A stretch of DNA of 64,000 bases from Bosea sp. 124 (GCF_003046175.1 NZ_PZZM01000001.1:3365001-3429000), one strand, 5' to 3'. Numbered from the stretch's first letter, positions 44,858 to 53,988 are shown. Made by a program: numbers and translations. Notes: a model not told the origin generated them from the sequence alone.

Positions 44858-46512
44858 GGCTCTGACGCAATTTCGCTGACGTTTTCCATCATTGGGCACC
44901 GATCAGGCGGGCCTGGAGGAGGTCGATCTTTCCTCGGCCGTACATTTGTCGTTTGACGAGTTTGAGTCGGGTAATCTGACCTTCGGTCTGGCCGTTCGAC
45001 CAGGCTGAGATGATCGCCGCGCGGACGGCCGCGTCGTCTCGCCTGACGCCATTCGCCAGCGAAGCGATCAGGCTGCTTGAAGCACGGTCGATCCAGGGCG
45101 ACAGTAGCTCGGCCTGTCTGGTTTTGATCATGGCGTGGAAGTCGGCGACGAGCTCGCGGGACTCGACCAATGTCGGCACTCCGCTTTCGATCGCTGCGAT
45201 GGCGACCGTTTCGGCCTTTGTGAGATTGTCGCGACCGACGGTCATCAACCGCGCGATAGTGCGCGCCGACGGAACGCGCGCAAGGCTGCCTGCATCGGTT
45301 CTCTCCGCGCGCCGGCGGCGTGTCGCCCATTCCAGAACGACCCTGAGGCTTCCTTGGAAGCCGCTCGTTCGCAGCGAGCGCCAGAGGGCCGATGCGTTGC
45401 GAGCGCCGGCATCCCATTGCGCATCGAGCCAAGGCAGGTGCGCCTCCAGCGAACCCTGGCGCGGTCGGAACACGTCGCCGCGCTCACCACGGACGATCCG
45501 CCGGACAGTCATGCGGTGATGACCCGTCCGCCGCACAATCTGTTTGATCGGCATGCCGTCCTGCCAGAGTGCGAGAACGGCTGCATTCGTCTCCTCTCGC
45601 CGCAGATAGCCTTCATATTGTAGTTTCTCGGCCGCCGTCAGGAGCGCAGGATTCACCACGGTGGCGCCGATGGTCCGACAAATCTGGCGCATCGATTTGC
45701 GCACCGCGTCCAGGAACGCGCGGCTGGCATTCTCCATGAGGTGCCAGCGATCAGCGACCTGCATCGCCTCTGGCAAAGCCCGCGCCACGGCTTCCCCATA
45801 ACCGCCGCCGCGATCACGAGCGACCGTGTGGACAGCGGGTTGATGCCGGAGCCAGGCTTCCGACGTCGCTGTCTCCCGATCAGGCAGCAGGACCACCGGC
45901 CAACGGCGCTCAAGATCGCAGACGATCGTGCCGTAGCGGTGATCGCGCCGCCAGGCAAAGTCGTCGATGCCGATCACGCGCAATGGTTCGCTTGGAGTCT
46001 TGGCGCGCCGACGGACCACCCGGAGCAATGTGTCGTTGCTGACCGGCAGCATCATCCTGGCTGCAAGGCTAGCTCCGGGCCTGCCGCCCAACGCGAGGCC
46101 CAGGTGCTGGACGATATGGTCGAGGCGCTCAGTCCGGCGTGCTCGCGCCGCAAGCACGCCCGTCTCAAAGCGCTCCGCGAAGATCTGGCGGCCACAAAAG
46201 ACGCCGTCGCAGCGAAAACGCCTGACCAGAACCTGAAGCTCGACACGCCGACCACCGAGCGGCAGGTCCTTCGCTCGTCGCCAGTACCGACTCTGGATCC
46301 GTCGCGAGATCGCCCCACAATCAGGACATCGGCACGCCTCTACGGGAGATCGGACCCGAACAACGACGAGATCGCTTTCGATCGCAACACCGTCGACAAT
46401 CAATCCCGTGGGAACGAGACTGGCTGGCCGAAATCGCTGATCCATTACGCTGATTCCTCGTGGAAAACAGCGCCAGATCAGCGGCTACATGCAGCAGATT
46501 TGAGTCAGAGCC
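44858..46512 (-). mobile_element. ISL3-family insertion sequence
   Basis: The imperfect terminal repeats are GGCTCTGACGCAATTTCGCTG at 44858 and, reading inward from 46512, GGCTCTGACTCAAATCTGCTG; both are preceded by TTT outside. They enclose one transposase gene. The flanking 8-mers (GCAAGTTT and AAAATATG) do not match, so no target duplication is visible and the element may have recombined with another copy, deleting flanking DNA. Confidence 0.8.
44889..46445 (-). CDS. ISL3-family transposase, apparently intact
   Basis: The 518-aa DDE transposase has an N-terminal zinc ribbon (CRCPDCG, then CDGVFCGRQIF), catalytic Asp in VIGIDDFAWRRDHRYG, second Asp region MQVADRWHLMENA, a helix-turn-helix TGHHRMTVRRIV and the final Glu in SAWSNGQTEGQITRLKLVK. 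No frameshift or internal stop is present. It lies within the two terminal repeats described for the element. Confidence 0.92.
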   Translation of the reverse strand: MDQRFRPASLVPTGLIVDGVAIESDLVVVRVRSPVEACRCPDCGAISRRIQSRYWRRAKDLPLGGRRVELQVLVRRFRCDGVFCGRQIFAERFETGVLAARARRTERLDHIVQHLGLALGGRPGASLAARMMLPVSNDTLLRVVRRRAKTPSEPLRVIGIDDFAWRRDHRYGTIVCDLERRWPVVLLPDRETATSEAWLRHQPAVHTVARDRGGGYGEAVARALPEAMQVADRWHLMENASRAFLDAVRKSMRQICRTIGATVVNPALLTAAEKLQYEGYLRREETNAAVLALWQDGMPIKQIVRRTGHHRMTVRRIVRGERGDVFRPRQGSLEAHLPWLDAQWDAGARNASALWRSLRTSGFQGSLRVVLEWATRRRRAERTDAGSLARVPSARTIARLMTVGRDNLTKAETVAIAAIESGVPTLVESRELVADFHAMIKTRQAELLSPWIDRASSSLIASLANGVRRDDAAVRAAIISAWSNGQTEGQITRLKLVKRQMYGRGKIDLLQARLIGAQ

Positions 46513-46515
46513 AAA

Positions 46516-46547
46516 ATATGCCGCGGCAAATCCGCACCGCGGCATAT
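46516..46547 (-). terminator. rho-independent-type terminator of the lasso precursor gene
   Basis: A perfect 11-bp stem ATATGCCGCGG / CCGCGGCATAT with a 10-nt loop is followed on the minus strand by TTTT. It begins 28 bases past the precursor stop at 46576 and ends 3 bases short of the ISL3 terminal repeat. It would make the precursor transcript monocistronic. Confidence 0.75.
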
Positions 46548-46575
46548 CATACTCACCTAGCGAAGCGTGTACGTA

Positions 46576-46743
46576 CTAGGAGCCGACCCCATGGTTCCCG
46601 CTATTACCTGCGATAAAACTTTCGGGACTGTTCGGAATCGTCCCGCCGAGAGTCTCTTCGATATTCAGCGTCACCAGTGTTGGCTCAATCCAAACCTGCT
46701 TTAATTCAGCGTCTTCTGTCGAAATCCTCAGAGCCTGATCCAT
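46576..46743 (-). CDS. putative lasso peptide precursor, paeninodin type (55 aa)
   Basis: The start is ATG 46743 and the stop is TAG 46578-46576; an in-frame TAG lies 8 codons upstream. Residues 1-32 look like a lasso leader: VWIEPTLVTLNIEETLGG carries WxxPxL (W18, P21, L23) and Thr31 at position -2. The 23-residue core 33-55 starts GGTIPNSPESF. Gly1 and Glu9 would form a nine-residue macrolactam; the last residue is Ser. Spacing from the aromatic to Thr(-2) is 13, core length 23, Pro8-acid9 and Phe11 are all as I recall for paeninodin. No strong Shine-Dalgarno is visible. It is divergent from an HPr-kinase-like gene and has its own terminator. Family known; assignment to this gene is inference. 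Confidence 0.8.
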   Translation of the reverse strand: MDQALRISTEDAELKQVWIEPTLVTLNIEETLGGTIPNSPESFIAGNSGNHGVGS

Positions 46744-47090
46744 ATTGTCAGTCCAATCACAATCCTACGCCGCGACGTTTCCCTATCAGGGCTTGTGAGA
46801 AAGGTAAACAAGAAATTAACAAATGGGTAGCGGCATAATATTAACTTTAATTGTGCACCAAACTTGAAAGTCGGCGGCCAAATCTAATGTGGTTGCCGTG
46901 TATTCGTGCTGTAATGAAGTCATGTGATTCAGGCCATCATTAGATCTGATTCTAGACATATTTCGGAATGTAAAGTCCATGATCTATAATTTGATCAAAA
47001 ATGATATTCTCCTAGTTCACATAGGAATATTATGTAGTATTAAACTATTGATCGTTTATAAATCAAATAATCGTGTGTTTGATAATTTAA
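46744..47090. promoter_or_regulatory. AT-rich divergent region between lasso precursor and kinase genes
   Basis: These 347 bases are far more AT-rich than the chromosome and must hold the promoters of both divergent genes. A perfect 10-bp palindrome TTTGATCAAA sits at 46990-46999. No further gene was found on either strand. The base composition suggests acquired DNA. Confidence 0.5.
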
Positions 47091-48020
47091 ATGTATCGGC
47101 CTAGCCGGCGCGTCGACATGAGCATACGATACTTCGGCCTTTATGGCCTGGCGATTGAAGCGTCCTTGGATTTGCCGGAACTTAGCCAACTGAGTGGGCC
47201 CTGTGGACGCGATTGCATTCGTGTTGGGCTAGGCCAAGTGCCGAGCGACCTCGCCAATGGAACGGAGATGGCCTCTTGGATTGTGATTTCGCCTCAAGCC
47301 TGCCTCTACCGTTTTGAAGGCATCGCCAGCTTTCTCGTCGATCGGGGGAAAAGCGTCACTATTCAATTGGAGCCCGGCGCGGAGGAGGCCGACATGCGGG
47401 CATTTTTGTATGGCGTCGCGCTGGGCACCCTGGCTCACCAAAGGCGGATGATTCCGATCCACATTAGCGCGATATCAACCCCCGGGGGCGTCTGGGCTTT
47501 TACCGGTGCGTCCGGTGCCGGCAAGTCCACGCTAGTTACGAGCCTGAGTAGGCAGACGGGTTGGCCGGTGCTCTGCGACGATGTAGCGGTACTTGACCCG
47601 GCCGATCAGCAACCGCTTCTTCATGTCGGGATGCACAGGGTTAAGCTTTGGCAGGACAGCATCGATTTGCTGGGCGTTGGCGAGAGTGAGGCTCGCCAGG
47701 ATAGCTTTCGCGAGGGAAAGTTCCATGTGTCATTGCCGCAGATCTTCACCCATGAACCCCTGCCGCTGCAACACATGATCCAAATCGCGTGGGGCGACCC
47801 AGTAGCGCTTACGGATCTCCAGCACTCACTGCGGTTCGAAGCCATGATGAATGCGATATATCGGCCCTATCTTGTATCGATGTTCGGGCATCTACCCGGT
47901 GTGATTGCGCATTTGGGGACAGTTGCGAACCAGGTATCATGCCACGCATTGACGCGGCCGAAGTCGACATCTGCACAAGCTGAGGTGTTGGAGATTTTGT
48001 CGACCCGGCTTCTAAGATAG
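47091..48020 (+). CDS. HPr-kinase-like protein, probable lasso precursor kinase
   Basis: The 309-aa protein (295-300 if started at ATG 47118) has an N-terminal IRYFGLYGLAIEASLDLPEL strand region, then PIHISAISTPGGVWAFTG, Walker A GASGAGKST at residues 139-147 and LCDDVAVL at 161-168, as in the HprK C-terminal domain. True HprK of alphaproteobacteria is shorter and sits with PTS genes, absent here. Related kinases in paeninodin-type clusters phosphorylate the C-terminal Ser of the lasso precursor; the neighbouring precursor ends in Ser. Role in the pair is inference; the fold assignment is firm. Confidence 0.82.
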   Translation: MYRPSRRVDMSIRYFGLYGLAIEASLDLPELSQLSGPCGRDCIRVGLGQVPSDLANGTEMASWIVISPQACLYRFEGIASFLVDRGKSVTIQLEPGAEEADMRAFLYGVALGTLAHQRRMIPIHISAISTPGGVWAFTGASGAGKSTLVTSLSRQTGWPVLCDDVAVLDPADQQPLLHVGMHRVKLWQDSIDLLGVGESEARQDSFREGKFHVSLPQIFTHEPLPLQHMIQIAWGDPVALTDLQHSLRFEAMMNAIYRPYLVSMFGHLPGVIAHLGTVANQVSCHALTRPKSTSAQAEVLEILSTRLLR

Positions 48021-48224
48021 ACGCCACCCGCTGCCTAGCCGAACAGCATCGACCACAGCCCGTAGGCATTGCCGACGAGTGTCCGTCGTCAGATGATTTG
48101 AGACCGTCTCGGTGTCTCAGAAAGGGAGGCTCTGGCTCATCTGGGTTTAAGGCTATGCAGCCTGCAGCTGATGCTGCAAGCGTCTTTGGTGGATGGTCTG
48201 GCGTTTGATCCTTTCGCGTTCCGT

Positions 48225-48365
48225 GAGGATGGCCTGCCCGCAGTCGAAGCCGCCTGCGCCGAGGCACTGAAGCAAGGCGCGCATTCGGCCGACGTCATTC
48301 TCAACATCCTGGCCCGGCGCCGGGAGCCGACTGCTGCGAACACCATCATGACGCCCGATGCGCTG
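48225..48365 (+). pseudogene. IS21-family IstA C-terminal fragment
   Basis: The frame encodes EDGLPAVEAACAEALKQGAH and then SADVILNILARRREP, characteristic of the C-terminus of IS21 IstA transposases, but the N-terminal part is gone and IstB is absent. The 48021-48224 stretch before it has no supported gene. Fusion of this scrap to a terminase remnant marks a deletion or recombination joint. Confidence 0.65.
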
Positions 48366-48393
48366 TCAACGGCGGTCGGGGCCTACAGCATTA

Positions 48394-48473
48394 GGTGCCG
48401 AATGCGGTACGCGGTAGCTGCGAAAGCTCAGAGCTGCGGCGAACGACGATCTCTAGCCGAAGATCATGACCTA
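48394..48473 (+). pseudogene. decayed terminase large-subunit fragment, left piece
   Basis: The fragment encodes VRGSCESSELRRTTI, matching VRGRWESPELRRKMI of the intact terminase at 41.5 kb, and has a further small deletion before the IS5 element. The homology runs up to the TA at which IS5 inserted. Confidence 0.6.
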
Positions 48474-49304
48474 GGCTCAGGACCTATTAATTTGGTTTGA
48501 GGTGTGATTCACGGTGTCTGGGAGGACGCTGTGATGGGTGATTTGTTTTTGCTGAGCGAGCGTCAGATGGCTCGGATCGAAGGGTATTTCCCGCTCTCGC
48601 ATGGGGTGCCGCGTGTCGATGACCGGCGGGTGGTGAGCGGATCGTCTATGTCATCCGAAACGGTCTGCAATGGAAGGACGCTCCCAAGGATTACGGGCCG
48701 CACAAGACGCTCTACAACCGCTTCATCCGCTGGAGCCGGCTGGGCGTCTTCGATCGGATCTTCGCAGGCCTCGCCGGGCAAGGGCCAAAGCCCGAGCGCA
48801 TCATGATCGACGCCACCCATCTCAAGGCGCATCGCACGGCGGCGAGCCTGCTCAAAAAGGGGCTGTTCCCCGTCGCATCGGGCGCACCAAAGGCGGACTG
48901 AACTCCAAGCTCCACACCGTCTGCGACGAGGTCGGCCGCCCGATCGTCATGCTGCTCTCGGAAGGCCAGATGAGCGACCACAAGGGCGCAAGCCTCGTGC
49001 TGGATGCCCTCCCGCCGGCCAAAGCTCTCATCGCCGACAGAGGCTACGACAGCACCGCATTCCGCCACGCACTGGCTGCCAAGGGCATCGAGCCCTGCAT
49101 CCCGTCGAGCCGCAGCCGGAAGATCCCATATCCCTACGACAAGGCGCTCTATCGCCAGCGCCACAAGGTCGAGAACCTCTTCGCCAGGCTCAAGGACTGG
49201 CGACGCATCGCAACACGCTACGACCGATGCGCCCACACATTCTTCTCGGCCATCTGTATCGCAGCAGCCGTCATATTCTGGCTCTGATCAACGAGTCCTG
49301 AGCC
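48474..49304 (+). mobile_element. IS5-family element (IS427-like) inserted in a terminase remnant
   Basis: Terminal repeats GGCTCAGGAC at 48474 and GTCCTGAGCC ending at 49304 are each flanked by TA inside CTAG, the usual 2-bp target duplication of this IS5 subgroup. Total 831 bases. Joining the two flanks restores a continuous terminase-like sequence. Confidence 0.8.
48534..49287 (+). pseudogene. IS5-family transposase with an extra frameshift
   Basis: OrfA starts MGDLFLLSERQMARI at ATG 48534 (GGAGGACGC upstream). A one-base deletion near 48640 throws DRRVVSG out of frame; the next frame reads VYVIRNGLQWKDAPKDYGPH through TASLLKK. A slippery CAAAAAG near 48855 then suits the programmed -1 shift into orfB (VPRRIGRTKGGLNSK, DRGYDSTAF, RQRHKVENLFARLKDW). 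Only the first shift is a defect, so the copy is probably inactive. Confidence 0.8.
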
Positions 49305-49390
49305 TAGATGCTACGCTGAACGAGGACACTGAACTTGGCCGCCTTTCTCCCAGGATCTGCGCCGGAACCGTCACGTCAGCTCTATTTCTT
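49305..49390 (+). pseudogene. decayed terminase large-subunit fragment, right piece
   Basis: The fragment encodes ATLNEDTELGR, against ATLIEDTELGR in the intact terminase (41.6 kb). DNA similarity continues through CAGGATCTGCGCCGGA and GTCAGCTCTA, now frameshifted. The remaining 49391-49569 is AT-richer and likely carries the gmd promoter; TTGACA occurs at 49528. Confidence 0.65.
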
Positions 49391-49569
49391 TCTGCCGAAA
49401 GCGCGATTGCGATAATATGTACAGCGAATAATCGCGTGGCGTACAAAAATATCTGCTTTGGCTGAATCATTGGCGCTAGGCGTTCTCGGAAAGTGCCGCC
49501 GGTTCCTAGTTCCCGCTCTGGTAGAAGTTGACATAAGGCTACTCGTGCGCAAGTGCGGAGGAGAGGTGC

Positions 49570-50658
49570 GTGGAGAGCGATATGGACAGGTCTGGGGTTG
49601 GTAAGGTTGCACTCGTCACCGGCGTGACGGGGCAGGATGGCGCCTATCTCTCGGAGTTGCTGCTCGAGAAAGGCTACATCGTCCACGGCATCAAGCGCCG
49701 CTCCTCTTCCTTCAACTCCGGTCGCATCGAGCATCTTTACCAGGACCCGCACGAGAAGGATCCGCGCTTCATCCTGCACTATGGCGACATGACGGATTCG
49801 ACCAACCTGATCCGCATCGTCCAGGAGGTTCAGCCCGACGAGATCTACAACCTCGCGGCCCAGAGCCATGTTCAGGTCTCGTTCGAGACGCCGGAATACA
49901 CCTCCAACGCCGACGCCACTGGCACGCTGCGTCTGCTCGAGGCGATCCGCCTGCTCGGCCTGACCCGGAGGACGCGCTTCTACCAAGCCTCGACCTCGGA
50001 ACTCTATGGCAAGGTCCAGGAGATCCCGCAAAGCGAGAAGACGCCGTTCTATCCGCGCAGCCCTTATGCTGCGGCTAAGCTCTATGCCTACTGGATCGTG
50101 GTGAACTATCGCGAAGCCTATGGCATGCATGCCTCGAACGGCATCCTGTTCAACCATGAGAGCCCGCTGCGTGGCGAGACCTTCGTCACCCGCAAGATCA
50201 CGCGCGCCATCGCCGCGATGCATCTGGGCTATCAGGACAAGCTCTATCTCGGCAATCTCGACGCCAAGCGCGACTGGGGCCATGCCCGGGAGTATGTCCG
50301 CGGCATGTGGCTGATGCTGCAGCAGGACGAGCCCGACGACTACGTCCTGGCGACCGGCGAAACCACCATGGTGCGCGATTTCGTCTCGCATGGCTTCAGA
50401 CAAGTTGGCATCGATCTCGCCTGGCAGGGCGGGGGCGTCGATGAGAAGGGGCTCAACGCCAAGACCGGGAAGGTTCTGGTCGAAATCGACCCACGCTATT
50501 TCCGCCCGACCGAGGTCGAGCTCCTGATCGGTGACCCCACCAAGGCGCTCACCAAGCTCGGCTGGAAACACGACACGAAGTGGCAGCAGCTTTGCGAGGA
50601 GATGGTCGTGTCCGACCTGAAGGTCGTCGAGCAGGAGCGCCGCCGCAATGCCGAGTGA
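49570..50658 (+). CDS. gmd: GDP-mannose 4,6-dehydratase
   Basis: The 362-aa dehydratase converts GDP-mannose to GDP-4-keto-6-deoxymannose. It has the NADP-binding [35 protein letters not shown], catalytic [17 protein letters not shown] and [16 protein letters not shown]. The start is GTG 49570 behind AGGAGAGG; ATG 49582 also has a usable site. It overlaps fcl by 11 bases, so the pair makes GDP-L-fucose (or a related deoxysugar) from the ManC product. Confidence 0.95.
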   Translation: MESDMDRSGVGKVALVTGVTGQDGAYLSELLLEKGYIVHGIKRRSSSFNSGRIEHLYQDPHEKDPRFILHYGDMTDSTNLIRIVQEVQPDEIYNLAAQSHVQVSFETPEYTSNADATGTLRLLEAIRLLGLTRRTRFYQASTSELYGKVQEIPQSEKTPFYPRSPYAAAKLYAYWIVVNYREAYGMHASNGILFNHESPLRGETFVTRKITRAIAAMHLGYQDKLYLGNLDAKRDWGHAREYVRGMWLMLQQDEPDDYVLATGETTMVRDFVSHGFRQVGIDLAWQGGGVDEKGLNAKTGKVLVEIDPRYFRPTEVELLIGDPTKALTKLGWKHDTKWQQLCEEMVVSDLKVVEQERRRNAE

Positions 50659-51610
50659 CGTTTCGCCGAGCGAAGCCAGCTACGATCTCGCCGGCAAACG
50701 CATCTGGATCGCCGGCCATCGCGGGATGGTCGGGGCGGCGCTGGTGCGCCGCTTGGCAAGCGAAGCGTGCGAGATCGTCACAGCCGGCCGCAGCGAGGTC
50801 GATCTGTTGCGTCAGGACCAGACCGAGAGCTGGCTGGCGAAGAACAAGCCCGAGGTCGTGATCGTGGCGGCCGCCAAGGTCGGCGGCATTCTCGCCAACG
50901 ACGCTTTTCCGGCCGATTTCCTCTACCAGAACCTGATGATCGAGGCGAACATCGTAGAAGCCTCGCGTCAGGCCGGCGTCGGCAAGCTGCTCTTCCTCGG
51001 TTCTAGCTGCATCTATCCGAAATTCGCGCCGCAGCCGATCCAGGAGGATTCGCTCCTGACCGGGCCGCTGGAGCCGACCAACGAATGGTATGCGATCGCT
51101 AAGATCGCCGGGATTAAGCTCGCCCAGTCCTACCGCAAGCAATACGGCTGCGACTTCGTCTCGGCGATGCCGACCAACCTCTACGGGCCGGAAGACAATT
51201 TCGATCTCCAGTCGAGCCATGTCATGCCGGCGCTGCTGCGCAAGGCGCATGAAGCCAGGCAGCGCGGCGACAGAGCGATCACGATGTGGGGCACGGGCAC
51301 GCCGCGCCGCGAGTTCCTGCATGTCGACGACTGCGCCGATGGGCTTGTCCATGTGCTCAAGCACTATTCAGGCTTCGAGCACGTCAATATCGGTTCGGGC
51401 GAGGACGTGACGATACTCGAGCTGACGCAAGCCGTCTGCGAGGTCGTCGGTTTCAAGGGCGAGATCGTCAGGGACACCAGCAAGCCCGACGGCACGCCGC
51501 GCAAGCTGATGAGCGCCGACCGGCTTCGCGCCATGGGCTGGGTGCCGAAGATCGGGCTCAAGGAGGGCATCGCCCAGACCTATCGGTGGTTCCTGGCGAA
51601 CCGAGCCTGA
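50648..51610 (+). CDS. fcl: GDP-L-fucose synthase
   Basis: The 320-aa epimerase/reductase has [35 protein letters not shown], the catalytic [20 protein letters not shown] and [13 protein letters not shown], all Fcl/WcaG signatures. It converts GDP-4-keto-6-deoxymannose to GDP-L-fucose with NADPH. It overlaps gmd and is followed 60 bases later by an IS element. Confidence 0.95.
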   Translation: MPSDVSPSEASYDLAGKRIWIAGHRGMVGAALVRRLASEACEIVTAGRSEVDLLRQDQTESWLAKNKPEVVIVAAAKVGGILANDAFPADFLYQNLMIEANIVEASRQAGVGKLLFLGSSCIYPKFAPQPIQEDSLLTGPLEPTNEWYAIAKIAGIKLAQSYRKQYGCDFVSAMPTNLYGPEDNFDLQSSHVMPALLRKAHEARQRGDRAITMWGTGTPRREFLHVDDCADGLVHVLKHYSGFEHVNIGSGEDVTILELTQAVCEVVGFKGEIVRDTSKPDGTPRKLMSADRLRAMGWVPKIGLKEGIAQTYRWFLANRA

Positions 51611-51687
51611 TGGCTCGTTGCACGCGTTCCGAGGTGTTCCGGCAGGTAGGTCCTTTAACTGCTCGCGTGTAGAGTCCGTCCCGAAAA

Positions 51688-52500
51688 TCATGACGCTCGC
51701 GCGATGCGGCGGATGAGGACCATGGCGGCGGCTGAGTAGAGGAAGGCCGTCGCGGAGGCGATGGTGGCTTCAGCGTCCTTCCAGAGCCGTCTGTTTCGAT
51801 TGATCCAGGCGAAGAAGCGCTCGACGACCCACCGCCGGGGCTGAACGGCGAAGCAGATCTGATCGGGCTTGCGACGGACGATCTCTACGGCGATGCGGGT
51901 TGCGGTCGCGACACGCGGGCCTTGGTAGCCGGCGTCCGCGAAGACCTTCTCGATGAAGGGGAACGGTCGGCGCGAGGCGGCCAGCAGCGGGCCCGCCCCA
52001 TCGCGATCCTGCACACTGGCAGGATGGGCGAAGAGGACGGGGCCACGACCGTCGGTATCGACGAGGGCGTGGCGCTTGCGACCCATGATCTTCTTGCCGG
52101 CGTCGTAGCCACGGGGCCCGCCGGCTTCGTTCGTTTTCACGCTCTGGCTGTCGATGATGCAGGCGCTGGGCGAGGCCGACCGACCGCTGCGTTCGCGATT
52201 GATCATCAGCAGCGCATGGTTGAGCGCCTCGAACACGCCCCCGTCCCGCCAGGCCGCAAACCAGCAATAGGCCCTGCTCTTGGGCGGAAGGTCGCTCGGC
52301 AGAAGCTGCCAGGCGACGCCGCCGCGCATGACATAGAAGATTGCGTTGACGATCTCGCGCAGCGGCCACGACAGTGGCCGGCCCGTCAGCTTCGGCGCCG
52401 GCCGCAACGGCGCAACCAGCCGCCACTCCGCATCCGTCAAATCCGTTTCGTATCGAAGTCCCGCGCGACTATGCTGAGGGCGAGTGGCTGGGGTCCACAT
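51688..52500 (-). CDS. IS5-family transposase (single ORF)
   Basis: The 270-aa DDE transposase has RYETDLTDAEWRLVAPL (N-terminal DUF4096-type region), catalytic ACIIDSQSVKTNEAGG, FADAGYQGPRV and WVVERFFAWINRNRRL. The frame is intact, but the element's right repeat is interrupted, so it may not move by itself. Confidence 0.9.
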   Translation of the reverse strand: MWTPATRPQHSRAGLRYETDLTDAEWRLVAPLRPAPKLTGRPLSWPLREIVNAIFYVMRGGVAWQLLPSDLPPKSRAYCWFAAWRDGGVFEALNHALLMINRERSGRSASPSACIIDSQSVKTNEAGGPRGYDAGKKIMGRKRHALVDTDGRGPVLFAHPASVQDRDGAGPLLAASRRPFPFIEKVFADAGYQGPRVATATRIAVEIVRRKPDQICFAVQPRRWVVERFFAWINRNRRLWKDAEATIASATAFLYSAAAMVLIRRIARAS

Positions 52501-52579
52501 CGCTCGCTACAAGATGGCCTGAACAACCCCTTGGAATCACGAGCGCCCCAGCCGCTCAACCCTTTCGGACAGATGGGGT

Positions 52580-53988
52580 GATTGGGGTCTTAGCCTGAGG
52601 GTGGCTGCTCCGTTCGGGATGTTAGAACGTGGTCCGTGCTGAGCGGCCACAATCATCGGGAAGGAGCAGCCATGAACTATTATGCCGGACTGGACGTGTC
52701 GCTGGAAGAGACCGCGATCTGCGTTGTCGATGGAACAGGGCGGATCGTGAAGGGGGCGCGTGAGGCGAGTGAGCCTGTCGCTTTGGCTGCGGCTTTGAAC
52801 CAGTTCGACCTGCCTCTGGAGCGCGTTGGTCTGGAAGCATGCTCGCTGACGGCCTGGCTTCATGGAGGGCTTCGCGCGGCGGGCTTGCCGGCGATCTGCA
52901 TCGAGACGCGCCAGGCCAATGCCGCGATGAAGACGATGCCCAACAGGACCGACCGCAACGACGCCCGCGCTTTGGCGTAGATCATGCGGACGGGCTGGTT
53001 CCGGCAGGTCCATGTCAATAGCCGCCAGTGCCGGCTGTGGCGCTCGCTCCTGGTGGCGCGCCGCACGGTCTTGAACGAGATGCGCTCGATCGAGAATGTG
53101 GTGCGGGCGATCCTGCGCGAGGCCGGCCTCAAGCTCGGCACACCGTCGCGTCCAGCCTTCGCCGTCCGCGTGCGCGAACTGGCAGGTGAGATTCCCTGGT
53201 GATGCAGATCGTCGAACCGCTTCTGGCGATCCTGGCCACCATGCTGGGCGCGCTCGCCATGCTGACGAAGCAGGTGATGAATCTCGTCAAGAAGGAGGCT
53301 GTCTGCCGGCGGCTGATGAGCGTGCCGGGCGTGGGGCCCATTACCGCGCTCGCATTCCGGGCGACGATCGACCGACCGGATCGGTTCAAGCGGTCCCGCG
53401 ATGTCGGCGCCCATCTTGGCCTGACGCCGGCGCGCTACCAGTCCGGCGAGACCGACATCCAGGGCAAGATCAGCCGCTGCGGAGACGAACTCGCGCGCAC
53501 CGCTCTCTACGAGGCGGCGCACACGCTGCTGGTGCGGAGCAAAAAGTGGTCGAGCTTGCGCGTCTGGGGGATGAAGATCGCCAAGTCGCGCGGCATGGCC
53601 CGCGTCGCGGTCGCCCGCAAGCTCGCCGTCATCCTCCATCGCATGTGGAGCGACGGCGCGGAGTTCCGCTGGGGCAAGGATCCCGCAAACGACGCCACGG
53701 CCGCAGCCTGACGCCACAGCGCCGAAACGGGAGGACCAGTCACGACGCATGATCCCGAAAGGGTGAACCGGATCGTTCCCGTAGGGACAATGGGCAAGGC
53801 GATCTCGTTGAGAGTCCAGAACCTGCGGTCGCAAACCCCAAGGTCGTGAACAGATTGAGACGCCTCGCCCTCCTGACCCCATCATGCGGCGGCCCAGCGC
53901 CGACCGCGAAGAGAAGCGTGTGACCTACGGGACGACACGAGCCGGAAAGAAAGCGAACAGAAGCAGCTTGACCTCAATGACCCCAATC
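52580..53988 (+). mobile_element. IS110-family element nested in IS5
   Basis: GATTGGGGTC at 52580-52589 and its complement GACCCCAATC at 53979-53988 bracket the element as imperfect end repeats. It contains a disrupted transposase (52672-53711) and about 270 bases of 3' non-coding DNA. The exact ends could be a few bases further out. Confidence 0.6.
52672..53711 (+). pseudogene. IS110-family transposase, broken by an amber codon and a frameshift
   Basis: It begins MNYYAGLDVSLEETAICVVD (DEDD domain) behind GGAAGGAGCAGCC. TAG at 52978-52980 interrupts NRTDRNDARALA-(stop)-IMRTGWF, where a Gln codon would be expected. A one-base deletion near 53193 stops the second part after GEIPW; the third part, VEPLLAILATML through MSVPGVGPITALAFRATID (transposase_20 domain), continues in another frame to 53711. 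The protein is not made full length. Confidence 0.88.

Noticed and set aside
47091..48020. Considered as the PTS regulator HprK
   Set aside because: No HPr, EIIA or two-component genes nearby, the protein is about twice the length of alphaproteobacterial HprK, and it neighbours a Ser-ended RiPP precursor.
48171..48500. 109-codon plus-strand frame as a real gene
   Set aside because: It is a chimera: an IstA C-terminal scrap followed by out-of-frame terminase remnant and the IS5 end.
48850..48870. Second frame change in the IS5 transposase as a mutation
   Set aside because: It coincides with a CAAAAAG slippery heptamer, so a programmed -1 shift between orfA and orfB is the simpler reading; only the shift near 48640 is counted as damage.
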